A stretch of 64,000 nucleotides of DNA from Myxococcales bacterium (lineage in GTDB: Bacteria > Myxococcota_A > Polyangia > Polyangiales > Polyangiaceae), in NCBI GenBank assembly GCA_016706225.1, contig JADJKB010000005.1:496001-560000 (forward strand), in the 5' to 3' direction. Positions within the stretch are counted from its first letter, which is position 1. Every line of letters starts with the position of its first letter. Positions 35,598 through 44,813 of this stretch are shown one piece after another. The position numbers and the translations under genes are program-made. The notes under the pieces are model-generated. The model worked only from the letters and a program-made list of their open reading frames with translations, was not told where the DNA came from and searched no databases.

Positions 35598-37730
35598 TCA
35601 GAGCAGCGGTCTCTGCGCCCGGGCGCAATCGGTCAAATACGCGGCTGGCTCGAAGATCGGCGCGTCGAAGCGCTCACGCCACTCGGACAGCGCAGCGCGG
35701 ACCGCGGCCGCGCCGATGAAGTCGGCCCAGCGGAGGGGTCCACCTCGGTAGGCCGGAAATCCCATGCCCAAGGTCGCGGCCACGTCCACGTCGCTGGGCC
35801 TCAGCACGATCCCTTCTTCGACCGCGCGACACGCCTCGTTCACCACGCCGAACAGCAGCAGGCGCTGGATTTCCTGCTCCGAAATCTCCAGGGCGGGCGG
35901 AGAGCCAGCGAGCTCCCGGGCGCGCTGTACGAACTCGGCGAGGTCCGGATCTTCTTCGGCGCGGCCCCCTGCGTGACGGTAGTGGCCGAGCCCGGTCTTT
36001 TCGCCGAGGCGTCCGGCTTCGACCAGGAGGCGTCGCAACGGCGAGCGGTACGAGCGCTCCGGGTAGGCGGCGTCCAGGATCCCTCCCGCCGCAACGCCGA
36101 CGTCCAGGCCTGCCAGATCACTCATGCGAGAAGGTCCCATCGGCATGCCGAACCCGACCAAGGCACGATCGATCCGGTAGGGGTCCACTCCGCGGTCGAT
36201 CAGAAATCCGGTCAGCTGTGAGTACGGCATGAAGATGCGGTTGACCAGGAACCCGGGGCAGTTGCCCACGATCACCGCCGTCTTTTTCAGGCTGCGGATG
36301 AGCGCGACAGCCTCCGCGATCGCGCGCCCGTCCGTGCGCGGCGTGCGCACGACCTCGACCAACTTCATCACGTGCGCGGGGCTGAAGAAGTGCAGCCCGA
36401 GGACACGCTCTGGCGTGCCGCTCGCATCCGCTAGGATTGTGACGTCGATGGTCGAGGTGTTGGTCGCGAGCCAGGTGTCCGACGGAACCAGGCGCGCCAG
36501 CTCGGCGAAGAGCCGGGATTTCAGCTCGACGCTCTCGCTGGCGGCCTCGATCACCAGCTCGGCGGTCGCCGCGCCTTCGAGGCCGACGAGGGTCGTCAGG
36601 GCAGCGAGGCGCTCACCCGCGAGCTCGGCGCTGAGGCGCCCCTTGTCGACCTTGCTTTGGAAGATCTTCTCGATTCGCGCCCTCGCGCCCTCGGCGCGTT
36701 CGGTCTCGGTCTCGACCAGGCTCACCGTTCGCCCGGCATCGAGCAACGCGGCGGCGATGCCGGAGCCCATGGTGCCGCCGCCAATCACGGCGATGCGCTC
36801 GAGCTTGCGCGCCCTCGCACCTGCCTCGATCCCGTCGGGCAGCTTGCCGCTGGTCCGCTCCGCGAAGAACAGGTGGAGCATTGCGCGGGCCGGCTCGCTG
36901 GCGAGGGCGGCCACAAAGAGCTCGCGCTCCCGCTCGAGCCCGGCGAGCCCGCCGTGTTCGAGCCCGTATTCGATCGCGTCGAGACACGCGCTCGGATGAG
37001 TGACGTTGCGGTACTTCTTCGCCACCCCGGCTCGGGCGCGCGCCATGATCTCGCTCTGTGCGGCCGCGCTCTCCAGGCGATCGTCGCGGGCCAGGGTCTC
37101 GGAGCGCACGCGGCGTCCGTCGGCGAGCTCCCGGGCGAACCGGCAGGCCTCCGCGGTCAGCGTGTCACTCGACGCAATCGCATCCACGATCCCGAGCCGC
37201 AGGGCTTCGTCTGCCTGGGCTTGCCGGCTCGAGAGCATCAGCTCGATGGCCGCCTCGACGCCGGTCAGTCGTGGCAAGCGCTGGGTTCCGCCGGCTCCAG
37301 GGATCAGACCGAGGGCAAGCTCCGGCAGGCCCACTCGACAGCGTGTCGAGCCAACCCGGCCTTGGCACGCCAACGCGAGCTCGAGGCCGCCGCCGAGGGC
37401 AAAACCGTCGATAGCGGCCACACTGGGTTTGGCGCTGGATTCGATGCTGGCGCACAGCTCCGGCAGTCGCGGCACTCCCGGCGTATCGAGCGGAGCGCCG
37501 TCGGCGATCTTCTGCAGCCGGCTGACGTCCGCGCCGGCGACGAAGGTCTGGCTGTTGCCGGTCAGGACCACGGCGTTCACCTCGGGAGCGGCTTGCGCGC
37601 GGTCGAAGGCGCTGCGGAGTCCGATCAACACCTCCGCCGAGAGGGCGTTGACCGGTGGGTTGTCGATGCGGATGACACCGATCCCGTCCTCGATCTCCAG
37701 CGTGACCGTGCCGTGCCTCGTCTCGCTCAT
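35598..37730 (-). CDS. Fatty-acid oxidation multifunctional enzyme (enoyl-CoA hydratase / 3-hydroxyacyl-CoA dehydrogenase)
   Basis: The protein has 710 residues, the FadB/FadJ length. The hydratase domain keeps both catalytic glutamates: Glu117 in ALGGGLE and Glu137 in VGLPE. The dehydrogenase domain begins near residue 312 with the NAD motif IGGGTMGSGIAAAL and has the catalytic His in HFFSPAHVMKLVEVV. It would carry out the two middle steps of beta-oxidation. The ATG at 37730 is chosen because the residues before it do not look coding. The thiolase partner is not adjacent; an AidB-like acyl-CoA dehydrogenase lies 16 kb away. Confidence 0.95.
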   Translation of the reverse strand: MSETRHGTVTLEIEDGIGVIRIDNPPVNALSAEVLIGLRSAFDRAQAAPEVNAVVLTGNSQTFVAGADVSRLQKIADGAPLDTPGVPRLPELCASIESSAKPSVAAIDGFALGGGLELALACQGRVGSTRCRVGLPELALGLIPGAGGTQRLPRLTGVEAAIELMLSSRQAQADEALRLGIVDAIASSDTLTAEACRFARELADGRRVRSETLARDDRLESAAAQSEIMARARAGVAKKYRNVTHPSACLDAIEYGLEHGGLAGLERERELFVAALASEPARAMLHLFFAERTSGKLPDGIEAGARARKLERIAVIGGGTMGSGIAAALLDAGRTVSLVETETERAEGARARIEKIFQSKVDKGRLSAELAGERLAALTTLVGLEGAATAELVIEAASESVELKSRLFAELARLVPSDTWLATNTSTIDVTILADASGTPERVLGLHFFSPAHVMKLVEVVRTPRTDGRAIAEAVALIRSLKKTAVIVGNCPGFLVNRIFMPYSQLTGFLIDRGVDPYRIDRALVGFGMPMGPSRMSDLAGLDVGVAAGGILDAAYPERSYRSPLRRLLVEAGRLGEKTGLGHYRHAGGRAEEDPDLAEFVQRARELAGSPPALEISEQEIQRLLLFGVVNEACRAVEEGIVLRPSDVDVAATLGMGFPAYRGGPLRWADFIGAAAVRAALSEWRERFDAPIFEPAAYLTDCARAQRPLL

Positions 37731-37846
37731 GGCGTCGAGGATTGCACACCCAACGCTCCGCGTGACCCTGCGACTCGGGCTGTCCCGACGAGGGTGAACC
37801 CCAGGGAGTTCCATCGGGAGCGAATCCAACCTAGCGTTTCCCGAAC

Positions 37847-39196
37847 ATGCGCCCGTTCTCGAAGGTCGTCTTCGGCGCTCTCGTGCTCGCGAGCTGCCGC
37901 GACAACTTGACGCCGCCGGCGCCGACCGGCGCGGCGTCGGCCGGACCGGAGCCGGCCGCGTCCACCGCTCGGGCTGATACCCTGGAGCGCGTGCGCTTGC
38001 GCGCCCAGAACGAGGCGGGTGTACCGCTCCACCCCGAAGCTCGTGCTGCTGCCGTCTCGGGCCGCGTGCCCGATGGCACGTTGGTGCAGGTGCTAGGCCG
38101 CAGCGACAACTGGCTCGAGATCTTGGCGCCCGACGGTGCGCGCGGCTGGATCACCCAGCGTTATGTCGAAGGCAAGGTCGACGCGGGCGCACCGGTCGCT
38201 CCTCGACCGACCTCGGCCGGTGCGGCGACCGCGGGCTCACCCTGGCAGTCGCGCGCGGACTGCGAAAAAGCCCTGGCGAGCGGCCAGCGGCTGGAGCGCG
38301 CCGCCGGCGTTGCGCGGCTCGGAACCTGGAACGTGCGCTGGTTCCCCGACGGCAAGCCCGGTAAAGGTCAGGATGGCCAGGGCACCGACCTGGCATGGCT
38401 CGGCTGCTCGATCGCGTGGATGAACGTCGACGCCCTTGCAGTCCAGGAGTTCAAGGCGAACGCACGCGCGCGTCGCTCGGTGGCGGAGCTGCTCCAGGTC
38501 CTCAATCGTCACACGAGCGGGCGCTGGGAGGCGAAGTTCGACGACTGCCCCAACAGCGACTCACAACACGTGGGGCTGCTGGTCAACCGCGCGCGGGTCA
38601 CGGTCAAGGCGGAGACGACCGTAGCCGAGCTCAACCCTCATGGCACGGCCTGCAAAGACAACCTCCGTCCAGGGTTCTCCGCTTACCTGACCCTGCCCGG
38701 CGGGCTGGATTTTCATTTCGTGTCGGTGCACACCAAGAGCGGAACCGAGAGACGCTCCAGCGATCTCAGAGAGAGATCCCTGAAGGCCCTCTCGGCCGCA
38801 GACCGAGTCCTCCTGGGCATCGAGCCCGATGCGGACGTGATCATCGCTGGTGACTTCAACACCATGGGTTGCAAGGATTGTTCGCCGAGCATTGGCGCGG
38901 ACGACGAGCTCACTCGCATGGACACGACGCTGGCCGGGCTCGCGCCGCCGTTCCGTCGGCTGACTGCCTCGAAACCCTGCTCCGAGTATCACGCGGGGCA
39001 CGGCACTCTGCTCGATCACTTCCTGGTCTCGCGCTCGTTCAGCGAGGTGGGGCAGGGGATCACGGCGCAGGTCTCTGGCATCTGCCATGCCCATGCGTGC
39101 GCCGTTCGACCGCCGGATGGGCCCGGGGCGGCCCAGCGAGAGCTCAGCGACCACTGCCCGCTCTTGCTCGACATTCCCGACCGCGATCTCGACTAA
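37847..39196 (+). CDS. Lipoprotein with SH3-like domain and endonuclease/exonuclease/phosphatase domain
   Basis: The protein has 449 residues. A signal peptide with lipobox (LVLASC) leads to an SH3b-like domain (GTLVQVLGRSDNWLEIL, then GWITQRYVEG) at about residues 65-110. An EEP-family hydrolase follows, with motifs in order: LGTWNVRW, VQEFKA (metal Glu), the HVGLL strand, SVHTKSG, IAGDFNTMG and the final LSDHCPLLLDI. EEP enzymes cleave phosphodiester bonds in DNA, RNA or phospholipids. A lipid anchor and SH3 domain imply a target outside the cell or at the envelope, possibly extracellular DNA. Confidence 0.82.
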   Translation: MRPFSKVVFGALVLASCRDNLTPPAPTGAASAGPEPAASTARADTLERVRLRAQNEAGVPLHPEARAAAVSGRVPDGTLVQVLGRSDNWLEILAPDGARGWITQRYVEGKVDAGAPVAPRPTSAGAATAGSPWQSRADCEKALASGQRLERAAGVARLGTWNVRWFPDGKPGKGQDGQGTDLAWLGCSIAWMNVDALAVQEFKANARARRSVAELLQVLNRHTSGRWEAKFDDCPNSDSQHVGLLVNRARVTVKAETTVAELNPHGTACKDNLRPGFSAYLTLPGGLDFHFVSVHTKSGTERRSSDLRERSLKALSAADRVLLGIEPDADVIIAGDFNTMGCKDCSPSIGADDELTRMDTTLAGLAPPFRRLTASKPCSEYHAGHGTLLDHFLVSRSFSEVGQGITAQVSGICHAHACAVRPPDGPGAAQRELSDHCPLLLDIPDRDLD

Positions 39197-39286
39197 ATTC
39201 CGGGATCCGTCCCGCCCGGACGGGTGCCCGCCGAATGTCCTCCGGCAAGTCGAGTCTGCGCCGCGCCTCTGCTATCCTCCAGGGCA

Positions 39287-40579
39287 ATGCGTTGGGTTTC
39301 GTCGATGATCGGAGCGGGCCTCGCGGCTCTGGTCGCTCTGCACTCCTGCAAGGTCTACGACGAGTCGCTGCTCGGAGGCACGAAGGGAACTCCAGTGCCT
39401 CCCGACCAGTGGGGCAGCGGCATCGGTTGGTGGAGCACCAAAGGCACGAACGGGTGCATCAGCGCGGGGCTGCCGACCCAAGCGGACCGCCCCAAGAACA
39501 CGGCGGCCGACGAGCTGGAGCCGCTGTACTTTGCCATCAGCTCGATGGCCTTGGGATCGCTGGACCGCAACGGCGACAAGACCGAGGGCGCATGGAAGTC
39601 CCTCGGGTTCGACATCGACGGGTTGTGCACGAACTCGGACACCTGCGAGGCCGAGGTGACCGAGCTGCCTTGCACGCCGAAGGCCGCGATCTCTGGCGAC
39701 GGCCGCGAGTGTCGGGACAACACCTTCGGCCACCTGGAGTCCGATGCCATCGCGCTGCAGGGCCTGGGAAAAGATTTTGGTCTCAGCAACGACGCCTTCA
39801 ACTGCGCGCTCTGCCGTGGGGACTACAACTTCATCTTCCGCGTCTCGAAGTGGAATGGCACGCCAAACGACGAGAGCATCCGACTCGACCTCTATCCGTC
39901 GCCGGGGCTCGAGAAGACTCCGAGCTGGAGCTGCGAGATCAACGCTCCGATCGGCGACTGGAAGAAGAACACCTGCTGGACCCAGACGGACCGCTGGACC
40001 ATCCAGAAGAACACGTTCGATGGCGTGCTCGAGCCGGGGAAGGACCTGCCGAACGCACTCTCCAACGACCCCAATGCCTACGTGAAGGACGGTTACGTCG
40101 TGGCGCAGCTGCCCGAGAACACGAACTTCTGGTTTCCCGGCAAGAGCGCCGCGTGGGCCTACCCGCTCAAGCTGCAGCGAGCCCTGGTCGTCGCCAAGCT
40201 GACTCAAACCGAGACCGGGTATCGCGTCGAGGACGGGACCATCTCGGGGCGCGCGCGCACCAACGACCTCGTCTCCGCCTTCGCGGATCTCGGGTTGTGT
40301 GACGGGCACAGCCTGTACGTGCTGATGAAGTCGCAGATCGAGCTGAACGCCGACGTTCTCTGGAACGGCACGAACTCCGAGCAGGCCAGCTGCGACGCGC
40401 TCTCGGTCGGCATTGGTTTCGAGGCGGATCTGGCAGGTTATGGCGGCGAGCGGGATCCGGTGACGTTGCCGGGTTGCCCGCCCACGACCGACGGCGGAAC
40501 GGATGGCGGCGGCATTCCGGACGGCGCCGCCGGAGACTCCGGGGTGGACTCCGGTCCCAAGGACGCGGGCCAGGGCTGA
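39287..40579 (+). CDS. Hypothetical lipoprotein
   Basis: The protein has 430 residues with a signal peptide and lipobox (LVALHSC). The body contains about twelve cysteines and Trp-rich stretches (SGIGWWSTKGTNGCISAGLP), suggesting a secreted beta-rich binding protein. It ends with an Asp/Gly tail (GGTDGGGIPDGAAGDSGVDS) of the sort seen at the ends of Polyangia surface proteins. No family recognised. It ends two bases before the EVE gene. Confidence 0.75.
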   Translation: MRWVSSMIGAGLAALVALHSCKVYDESLLGGTKGTPVPPDQWGSGIGWWSTKGTNGCISAGLPTQADRPKNTAADELEPLYFAISSMALGSLDRNGDKTEGAWKSLGFDIDGLCTNSDTCEAEVTELPCTPKAAISGDGRECRDNTFGHLESDAIALQGLGKDFGLSNDAFNCALCRGDYNFIFRVSKWNGTPNDESIRLDLYPSPGLEKTPSWSCEINAPIGDWKKNTCWTQTDRWTIQKNTFDGVLEPGKDLPNALSNDPNAYVKDGYVVAQLPENTNFWFPGKSAAWAYPLKLQRALVVAKLTQTETGYRVEDGTISGRARTNDLVSAFADLGLCDGHSLYVLMKSQIELNADVLWNGTNSEQASCDALSVGIGFEADLAGYGGERDPVTLPGCPPTTDGGTDGGGIPDGAAGDSGVDSGPKDAGQG

Positions 40580-40581
40580 AC

Positions 40582-40989
40582 GTGGCGACCTGGCTCTTGA
40601 AGACCGAGCCCGGCACGTATGCCTACGCGGATCTCGTGCGGGACAAACACGCAGTCTGGGACGGCATTCGCAACGCCGAGGCCCGCAACAACCTGCGCGC
40701 GGTGAAGAAGGGCGACCTCGCGCTCATCTATCACACCGGAAAAGAGCGTCGGGTGGTGGGGCTCGCCCGGGTCAAACGTGCTGCGTATCCCGAGCCAGCC
40801 GCTGCCGAGTGGTTCGCCATCGACCTCGTGCCGCTCCGGGCCATGCGGGCGCCGGTCACGCTCGCCGCCATGAAGGCCGAGAAGAAGCTCGCGGACTTCG
40901 CCCTGATCCGTAGAGGGCGGCTGTCCGTGGTGGGGGTATCCGATCCGGAGCTGAGCGTGATCCTCGCGCTGGGCTCGACCAAGCTCTGA
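40582..40989 (+). CDS. EVE-domain protein
   Basis: The protein has 135 residues, all of it an EVE domain: WLLKTEPGTYAYADL at the start, then WDGIRNAEARNNLRAVKKGD, then the ALIYHTGKERRVVGLARV strands. EVE domains are PUA-like readers of modified bases and often sit near restriction or defence genes; this one has ordinary neighbours. The start is a GTG two bases after the previous stop, so the pair is likely cotranscribed. Confidence 0.92.
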   Translation: MATWLLKTEPGTYAYADLVRDKHAVWDGIRNAEARNNLRAVKKGDLALIYHTGKERRVVGLARVKRAAYPEPAAAEWFAIDLVPLRAMRAPVTLAAMKAEKKLADFALIRRGRLSVVGVSDPELSVILALGSTKL

Positions 40990-41054
40990 GGCGCGCTACG
41001 CGGAACGCTGGGACCCGCGTCGAAGGCTCGCTGAGCACCGTTGGCGCAAACCCG

Positions 41055-41276
41055 CTACTCGTCGGCCTTCTTCTCGGGCTTCTTCTTGCTTGGATCCGGG
41101 ACGTCGTGGATGTCGATCAGAACACCCAGCGCTTCGATCTCGCGCTTGGCCTGGATCTCGCGCTGGCGGAGGGACTTGATCTCCACCTCCACCTTGCGCT
41201 GATCTGCCTCGATCGCGCGGAGTGACTCTTTGAGCCGGTCGCGTTCGGCTTTCAGGGTTTCGACGTTCAGCCCCAC
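41055..41276 (-). CDS. Small coiled-coil protein
   Basis: From the GTG at 41276, which has GAGGAG six bases upstream, the protein has 73 residues. Nearly all of it (VETLKAERDRLKESLRAIEA onward) is a charged heptad-like helix, followed by a Lys-rich tail (PSKKKPEKKADE). An alternative GTG at 41309 would add eleven residues but places the ribosome site inside the gene. Function is unknown; it looks like a structural or scaffold helix. Confidence 0.65.
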   Translation of the reverse strand: MGLNVETLKAERDRLKESLRAIEADQRKVEVEIKSLRQREIQAKREIEALGVLIDIHDVPDPSKKKPEKKADE

Positions 41277-41650
41277 GGGGATCTCCTCAAGGTCATTGGG
41301 GTTTACCACCGATCACTGGCGTGGCGGAGCGAAACTTCGAGCGGCTGTCCCAGAACGCAGCACAGCGCCTGCCGGGGTCGCCGGCATGGGCTCGGCGGCT
41401 TCTCTGACTGTTGAGGTGGTCCGCCGGCGGAGCTTCACACACACACACTTCTCGGCGGCATGGATTCCATGTGAGCAGCGTGCTCAAACCCGAGAGTGGG
41501 CCGCAGATTCAAATGTAGTTAGTCGTGACAATCAAACAGACATATCAAATGAATATTGTAGACCAAGATGGTGCTCAGCCCTGCCCTGCTGGGTTGAAAA
41601 GTCGCCAAAAGCGCCGAGAATTTGGCAAATTGTAGCGCGCGCTGTGGGGC
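41277..41650. other. Non-coding AT-richer stretch before the structured RNA region
   Basis: No convincing gene is seen on either strand. It contains a short CA repeat (about 41436-41449) and, from 41510 to 41570, the most AT-rich segment in the window. A hairpin GCCAAA/TTTGGC lies at about 41604-41626. Base composition is clearly unlike the coding sequence on either side. Confidence 0.6.
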
Positions 41651-41662
41651 CTGGGTCCAGCC

Positions 41663-41694
41663 TGTGGATTACCTGTGGCTGACGCTGTGGATAA
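41663..41694. promoter_or_regulatory. Three phased DnaA-box-like sites
   Basis: TGTGGATTA (41663-41671), TGTGGCTGA (41674-41682) and TGTGGATAA (41686-41694) stand in one orientation, 11-12 bases apart, about one helical turn. The last is the exact complement of the DnaA box TTATCCACA, the first differs at one position and the middle at more. An A7 run follows directly. Confidence 0.55.
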
Positions 41695-41695
41695 A

Positions 41696-41718
41696 AAAAT
41701 CGCATCTGCCGCGATTTT
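41696..41718. terminator. AT-rich hairpin, possibly a bidirectional terminator
   Basis: AAAATCGC (41696-41703) pairs exactly with GCGATTTT (41711-41718) around a 7-base loop. On the minus strand it is followed by seven T; on the + strand by TTGTTGTT is only partly T. With three G-C pairs the stem is weak. It might equally be part of the DnaA-box element. Confidence 0.35.
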
Positions 41719-41749
41719 GTTGTTGCTTAGAATGGCGACCTGAAGCATT

Positions 41750-43698
41750 AATAGCCCTCGGAAGTTCGCGGCACATCTGCCAGCGAGCGACTGATTCGTA
41801 GAGAATCTCAGAAGCGCCGTGTCGCACTGTCTGTCGTGTGGGTCGCAAGCCCCGCGGCTGGTAGGCGTCACCGCCCTCCGCTCAGGTCGACCCGTCAAGG
41901 TCGGGCGAGGCGGTCGGTGAAAAAGGCGTGAGGGTGTCCCCAGCTCCTTCTTCGCGAGGGAGAACATTTCTTCGGAATTGGTGGCATCCCGGCTCGACGG
42001 AGTAGCGCCTCTGTCTGGGCTTTCTCGAGGTTCGAAGGCACCCCGGTCTTCAGGACTACCTAACCCGTTCGCGCGGGCGGTGGGAATGGGGGCCTCGGTT
42101 GGCGAGTCGATTGTTCGAATCTCTTCAGGTTCAAGCAGCGGCAAGTCAACGACAGTGGGGTGTTCGAGAGGTGGCCTGAGTGGGCCTCTGCGTCGCAGCA
42201 CGCACAGCCAACTCACCGCATCTCGGCCGGTACGGCAGGTACCTTCGGGGTATCAGCTGGGGTTTCCTCCGAAAGGAAGAGGTTCCGGTGCCGTGCTGCT
42301 CACGGCTCGATTCGACTTCGGTCGGGGCGAGTACCGAAGGGAGCGAAAGCGTTTCTTCGGGTGAGGAAGGGTCGTTCGATTGGTGTGCTCGGGTTTCGCG
42401 TTGAAAGGTTGCAGAATCTGGTGAGCGTCGTCTGGCTCGAGAGGCGAGCCTCGGTTGCGGCTGAGGTGAGCGGACGGAGCCTAGCTCAAAGCGGATAACT
42501 CCCGCTGTGAGCGAAGGGACGCGCGAAAGCTGGACCCGTGATCGGCAAAAACCGAACGCGGGGATCAGCGAAGGGCCTGAGAAGGGCTCCTTGCCAGAGG
42601 GAAGATGTTCCGGGCCATGGAAGCCGTCGCCATTCACGCACTGCGGCGGTCGAAAGGGTCTTGGTCGTCCGGATTGCGCTGGCCTAGTACGCCGGTGCGG
42701 CACGGACGGTGACGGGAGCATCAGAGGTGACGGAGCTCCACGCGGGGTCGCAGGCGGATAATGCCAGCGGCAACGAAGGAAGCGCCGGCCGAAGCGAGTG
42801 ACTGCGGCGTGAACCGCAGCAATCATCGAAGCGCATCGGGGGCAACCCCGGGCAGCGACTCGGTAACCGCGCGAGACAACGAGTGCTTGTTTTTGAAATG
42901 TGATTATTGCAGTCGTCGACCGGACGTATCTCTGGTCGGGCTGATTCGCCGCCGAAAGGCGCGAGTTGCGCTCGACATAGCTCGAACGGAACCGAGGGGC
43001 TCTTGAACGGAGCGTCGCGGCAAACCGGGTGAGTGAACGGGTACGCGCTACCATCAACTTCGCGTGGACAACCGAGTAGATGGTGACGGACGTGGGGGTA
43101 ATACCTTGCGTGTCGCAGGTACGATGACAGGTGTTCTGAGTCGTGTGCAGCGTTGTTCTTAAACCGTTCGGCGCAAACACGGCTCTGGCCACAAGGGTCA
43201 AAGCCGCTTCGAAAGAGCGCTCGCGCAAGCGAGTAGTGGTCGAGGCGATCCAGCGGATAGCAAGAGCCTGAGGTCTTGCTGACCGTGCCCGGGTGGTGAC
43301 AGAGAACATCAGAGGCTGGGTATTTCGTTGGTGAAGGCTCCTCCAGTTGAAAGACGCGGGGGGTCAGCATCCGTGACCGCGACAACGCGAGTCACGCCGA
43401 GGCTCCGGTGGGCGCAAGCTGACCGAATGAGCGATGCGCCGACGATACTCTTCGCCAAAGCTGGCAGCGGCTAACGACCCTGCCACCGCACCAGGCCAAG
43501 TCATCGCGAAAATGACGGGCTAAGGAGAGCGGAATTCACATTGAGACAACGATGCCACCCCGACCGCTTGCAAGTGGCGGAGTGGAGGCCGGTGATAGCA
43601 AAAGCTGAAACATGCTCGGGGCGTGTCCCGCCCACCATCGGCAAAAAGTGACTTCCCAAGGGCGATCTGGGTGACCAGATCGCCCTTGTTCTTTTTGT
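41750..43698 (+). ncRNA. Candidate large structured non-coding RNA, about 1.9 kb
   Basis: No open frame on either strand looks like a protein, yet the + strand is full of perfect local hairpins. Examples: 42315-42339 (7 bp), 42434-42450 (6 bp), 42484-42512 (10 bp), 42802-42819 (6 bp), 42837-42850 (GCAA loop), 42950-42961 (GAAA loop), 43103-43120, 43220-43233 (GCAA loop), 43259-43280 (7 bp), 43373-43395 (9 bp) and 43500-43516. GNRA-type loops and A-rich single strands suggest tertiary contacts. A strong + strand terminator closes the region. I find no match to RNase P, tmRNA, 6S, rRNA or a group II domain V. The 5' end is not defined; 41750 is an estimate. Confidence 0.6.
43658..43698 (+). terminator. 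Strong intrinsic terminator
   Basis: A perfect 13-bp stem, 43658-43670 with 43675-43687, closes a GTGA tetraloop and is followed by GTTCTTTTTGT. The T-tract is on the + strand, and no protein gene on that strand lies upstream for 2.6 kb, so it must end a non-coding transcript. It is also 80 bases past the end of the minus-strand operon. Confidence 0.92.
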
Positions 43699-43777
43699 CT
43701 CGCGGGGACGCGCCGGTGAATCGACGGTGAGCGACCCGCGTGGCTCTCGCGCGGCCCAACCCCGGGGTCCGTTGGCG

Positions 43778-44770
43778 TCACGGGGTGATGACGATCTTCC
43801 GGGTGGCGAGCTCGGTGGCGTCGGGCGTGTACGCGCCGCCGTTGTTGGCCTTGTAGTACTTGAGCGTCGGGAGGCTCTTCGAGCTCTTGAAGGTGAGGTC
43901 GTGCGCTCCCGCCTGAATCGAGACGTGGTTGGTCCCCGTGAAGTCGACCCCGTCGAAGGTGACATGGTGGGTGTTGTCGTAGATCTCGACGCTGTCGACC
44001 TTGATGGTCCCGCCGGTGAAGGTGAAGTTTTGGAACGCCAAGGGGCTGACCCACTCGTCTGCCGCGCCCCCGCCGAGTTTCATGTTTCCGCCCAGGAAGC
44101 TGTCGCCGGTCGACGAACCGCCGGTCAGCCCGTAGATGCGGAATGCTTTGACGTTGGCGCGGTAGACCGAATTCTTGCTCGTGAACGCCGCGATCGCTCC
44201 CCGCAGGGAGTACGAGTCGCCGCCGTTGGGGTTGGTGGTGATGTCGACGTTGTCGAGGCTGGCCGACTGACAGTCCCCCAGGTACACGCCGTAGTTGTAG
44301 GAGTTGATGGTCACGTTCTGGAGCGTGACCGAGGTCACCTTCGTGGCGTTGCCGCCCTCGACACCCTTGTCGGACGAGGTGATGCAGAGGTCTTTCAGGC
44401 TGGTCGCGCCGTCCTTCAGCACCACCGGACCCGACGCGGTGCAGCTGGTCGAGCCGCCGCTGCCTGTGCCCGCGCCGCCGCCCGCACCCGCGCTGCCGGA
44501 CGCTCCGCCGCTCCCGCTCGCGCCCCCGCTGCCGCCCCCGCCGCTCTGCTGCCCGCCTGTGCTTACACCGCCTGCCCCCGCGTTGCCGGAGCCGCCGGAG
44601 CTGGTCCCGCCGGTGGTCGAGCCGCCGCTGCCGGTCCCGGAGCTTCCACCCGAATTCGAGGGGGACGAGCTGTCATCCCCGCCACAGGCGGGAGCCAGAC
44701 ACAGGCAGAGTGCAGACAGAACACTGGGCCAGTGACCGTGCATCGTCAGACGCGGCGCCGTGCGTTTCAT
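43778..44770 (-). CDS. Lipoprotein with right-handed beta-helix
   Basis: The protein has 330 residues with a signal peptide and lipobox (CLAPAC followed by GGDD) and a Gly/Ser/Thr linker to about residue 115. Repeated short strands with Asn ladders follow (VTLQNVTINSYNYGVYLGDC, SLDNVDITTN, VTFDGVDFTGTNHVSIQ), typical of a parallel beta helix that binds or cleaves polysaccharides. No catalytic residues can be assigned. It is the last gene of a probable five-gene minus-strand operon. Confidence 0.78.
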   Translation of the reverse strand: MKRTAPRLTMHGHWPSVLSALCLCLAPACGGDDSSSPSNSGGSSGTGSGGSTTGGTSSGGSGNAGAGGVSTGGQQSGGGGSGGASGSGGASGSAGAGGGAGTGSGGSTSCTASGPVVLKDGATSLKDLCITSSDKGVEGGNATKVTSVTLQNVTINSYNYGVYLGDCQSASLDNVDITTNPNGGDSYSLRGAIAAFTSKNSVYRANVKAFRIYGLTGGSSTGDSFLGGNMKLGGGAADEWVSPLAFQNFTFTGGTIKVDSVEIYDNTHHVTFDGVDFTGTNHVSIQAGAHDLTFKSSKSLPTLKYYKANNGGAYTPDATELATRKIVITP

Positions 44771-44813
44771 GCCGACGAGAATACACCGATTCGGCGGTGC
44801 GGCTCGGTGCTCG

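Noticed and set aside
41436..41449. CA dinucleotide repeat
   Set aside because: Only about six units in non-coding DNA; too short to interpret.
42146..43309. Minus-strand open frame of 387 codons across the structured region
   Set aside because: Composition is dominated by Arg, Ser, Thr and Pro with no ordered domain, it is the exact antisense of the hairpin-rich sequence, and it has no ribosome site. It is better explained as a chance frame in GC-rich DNA opposite an RNA gene.
41750..43698. Group II intron, RNase P, tmRNA or rRNA fragment as the identity of the structured region
   Set aside because: No reverse transcriptase, no domain V-like AGC/GTTC hairpin near the 3' end, no RNase P core sequences, no tag-peptide frame and no recognisable rRNA block.
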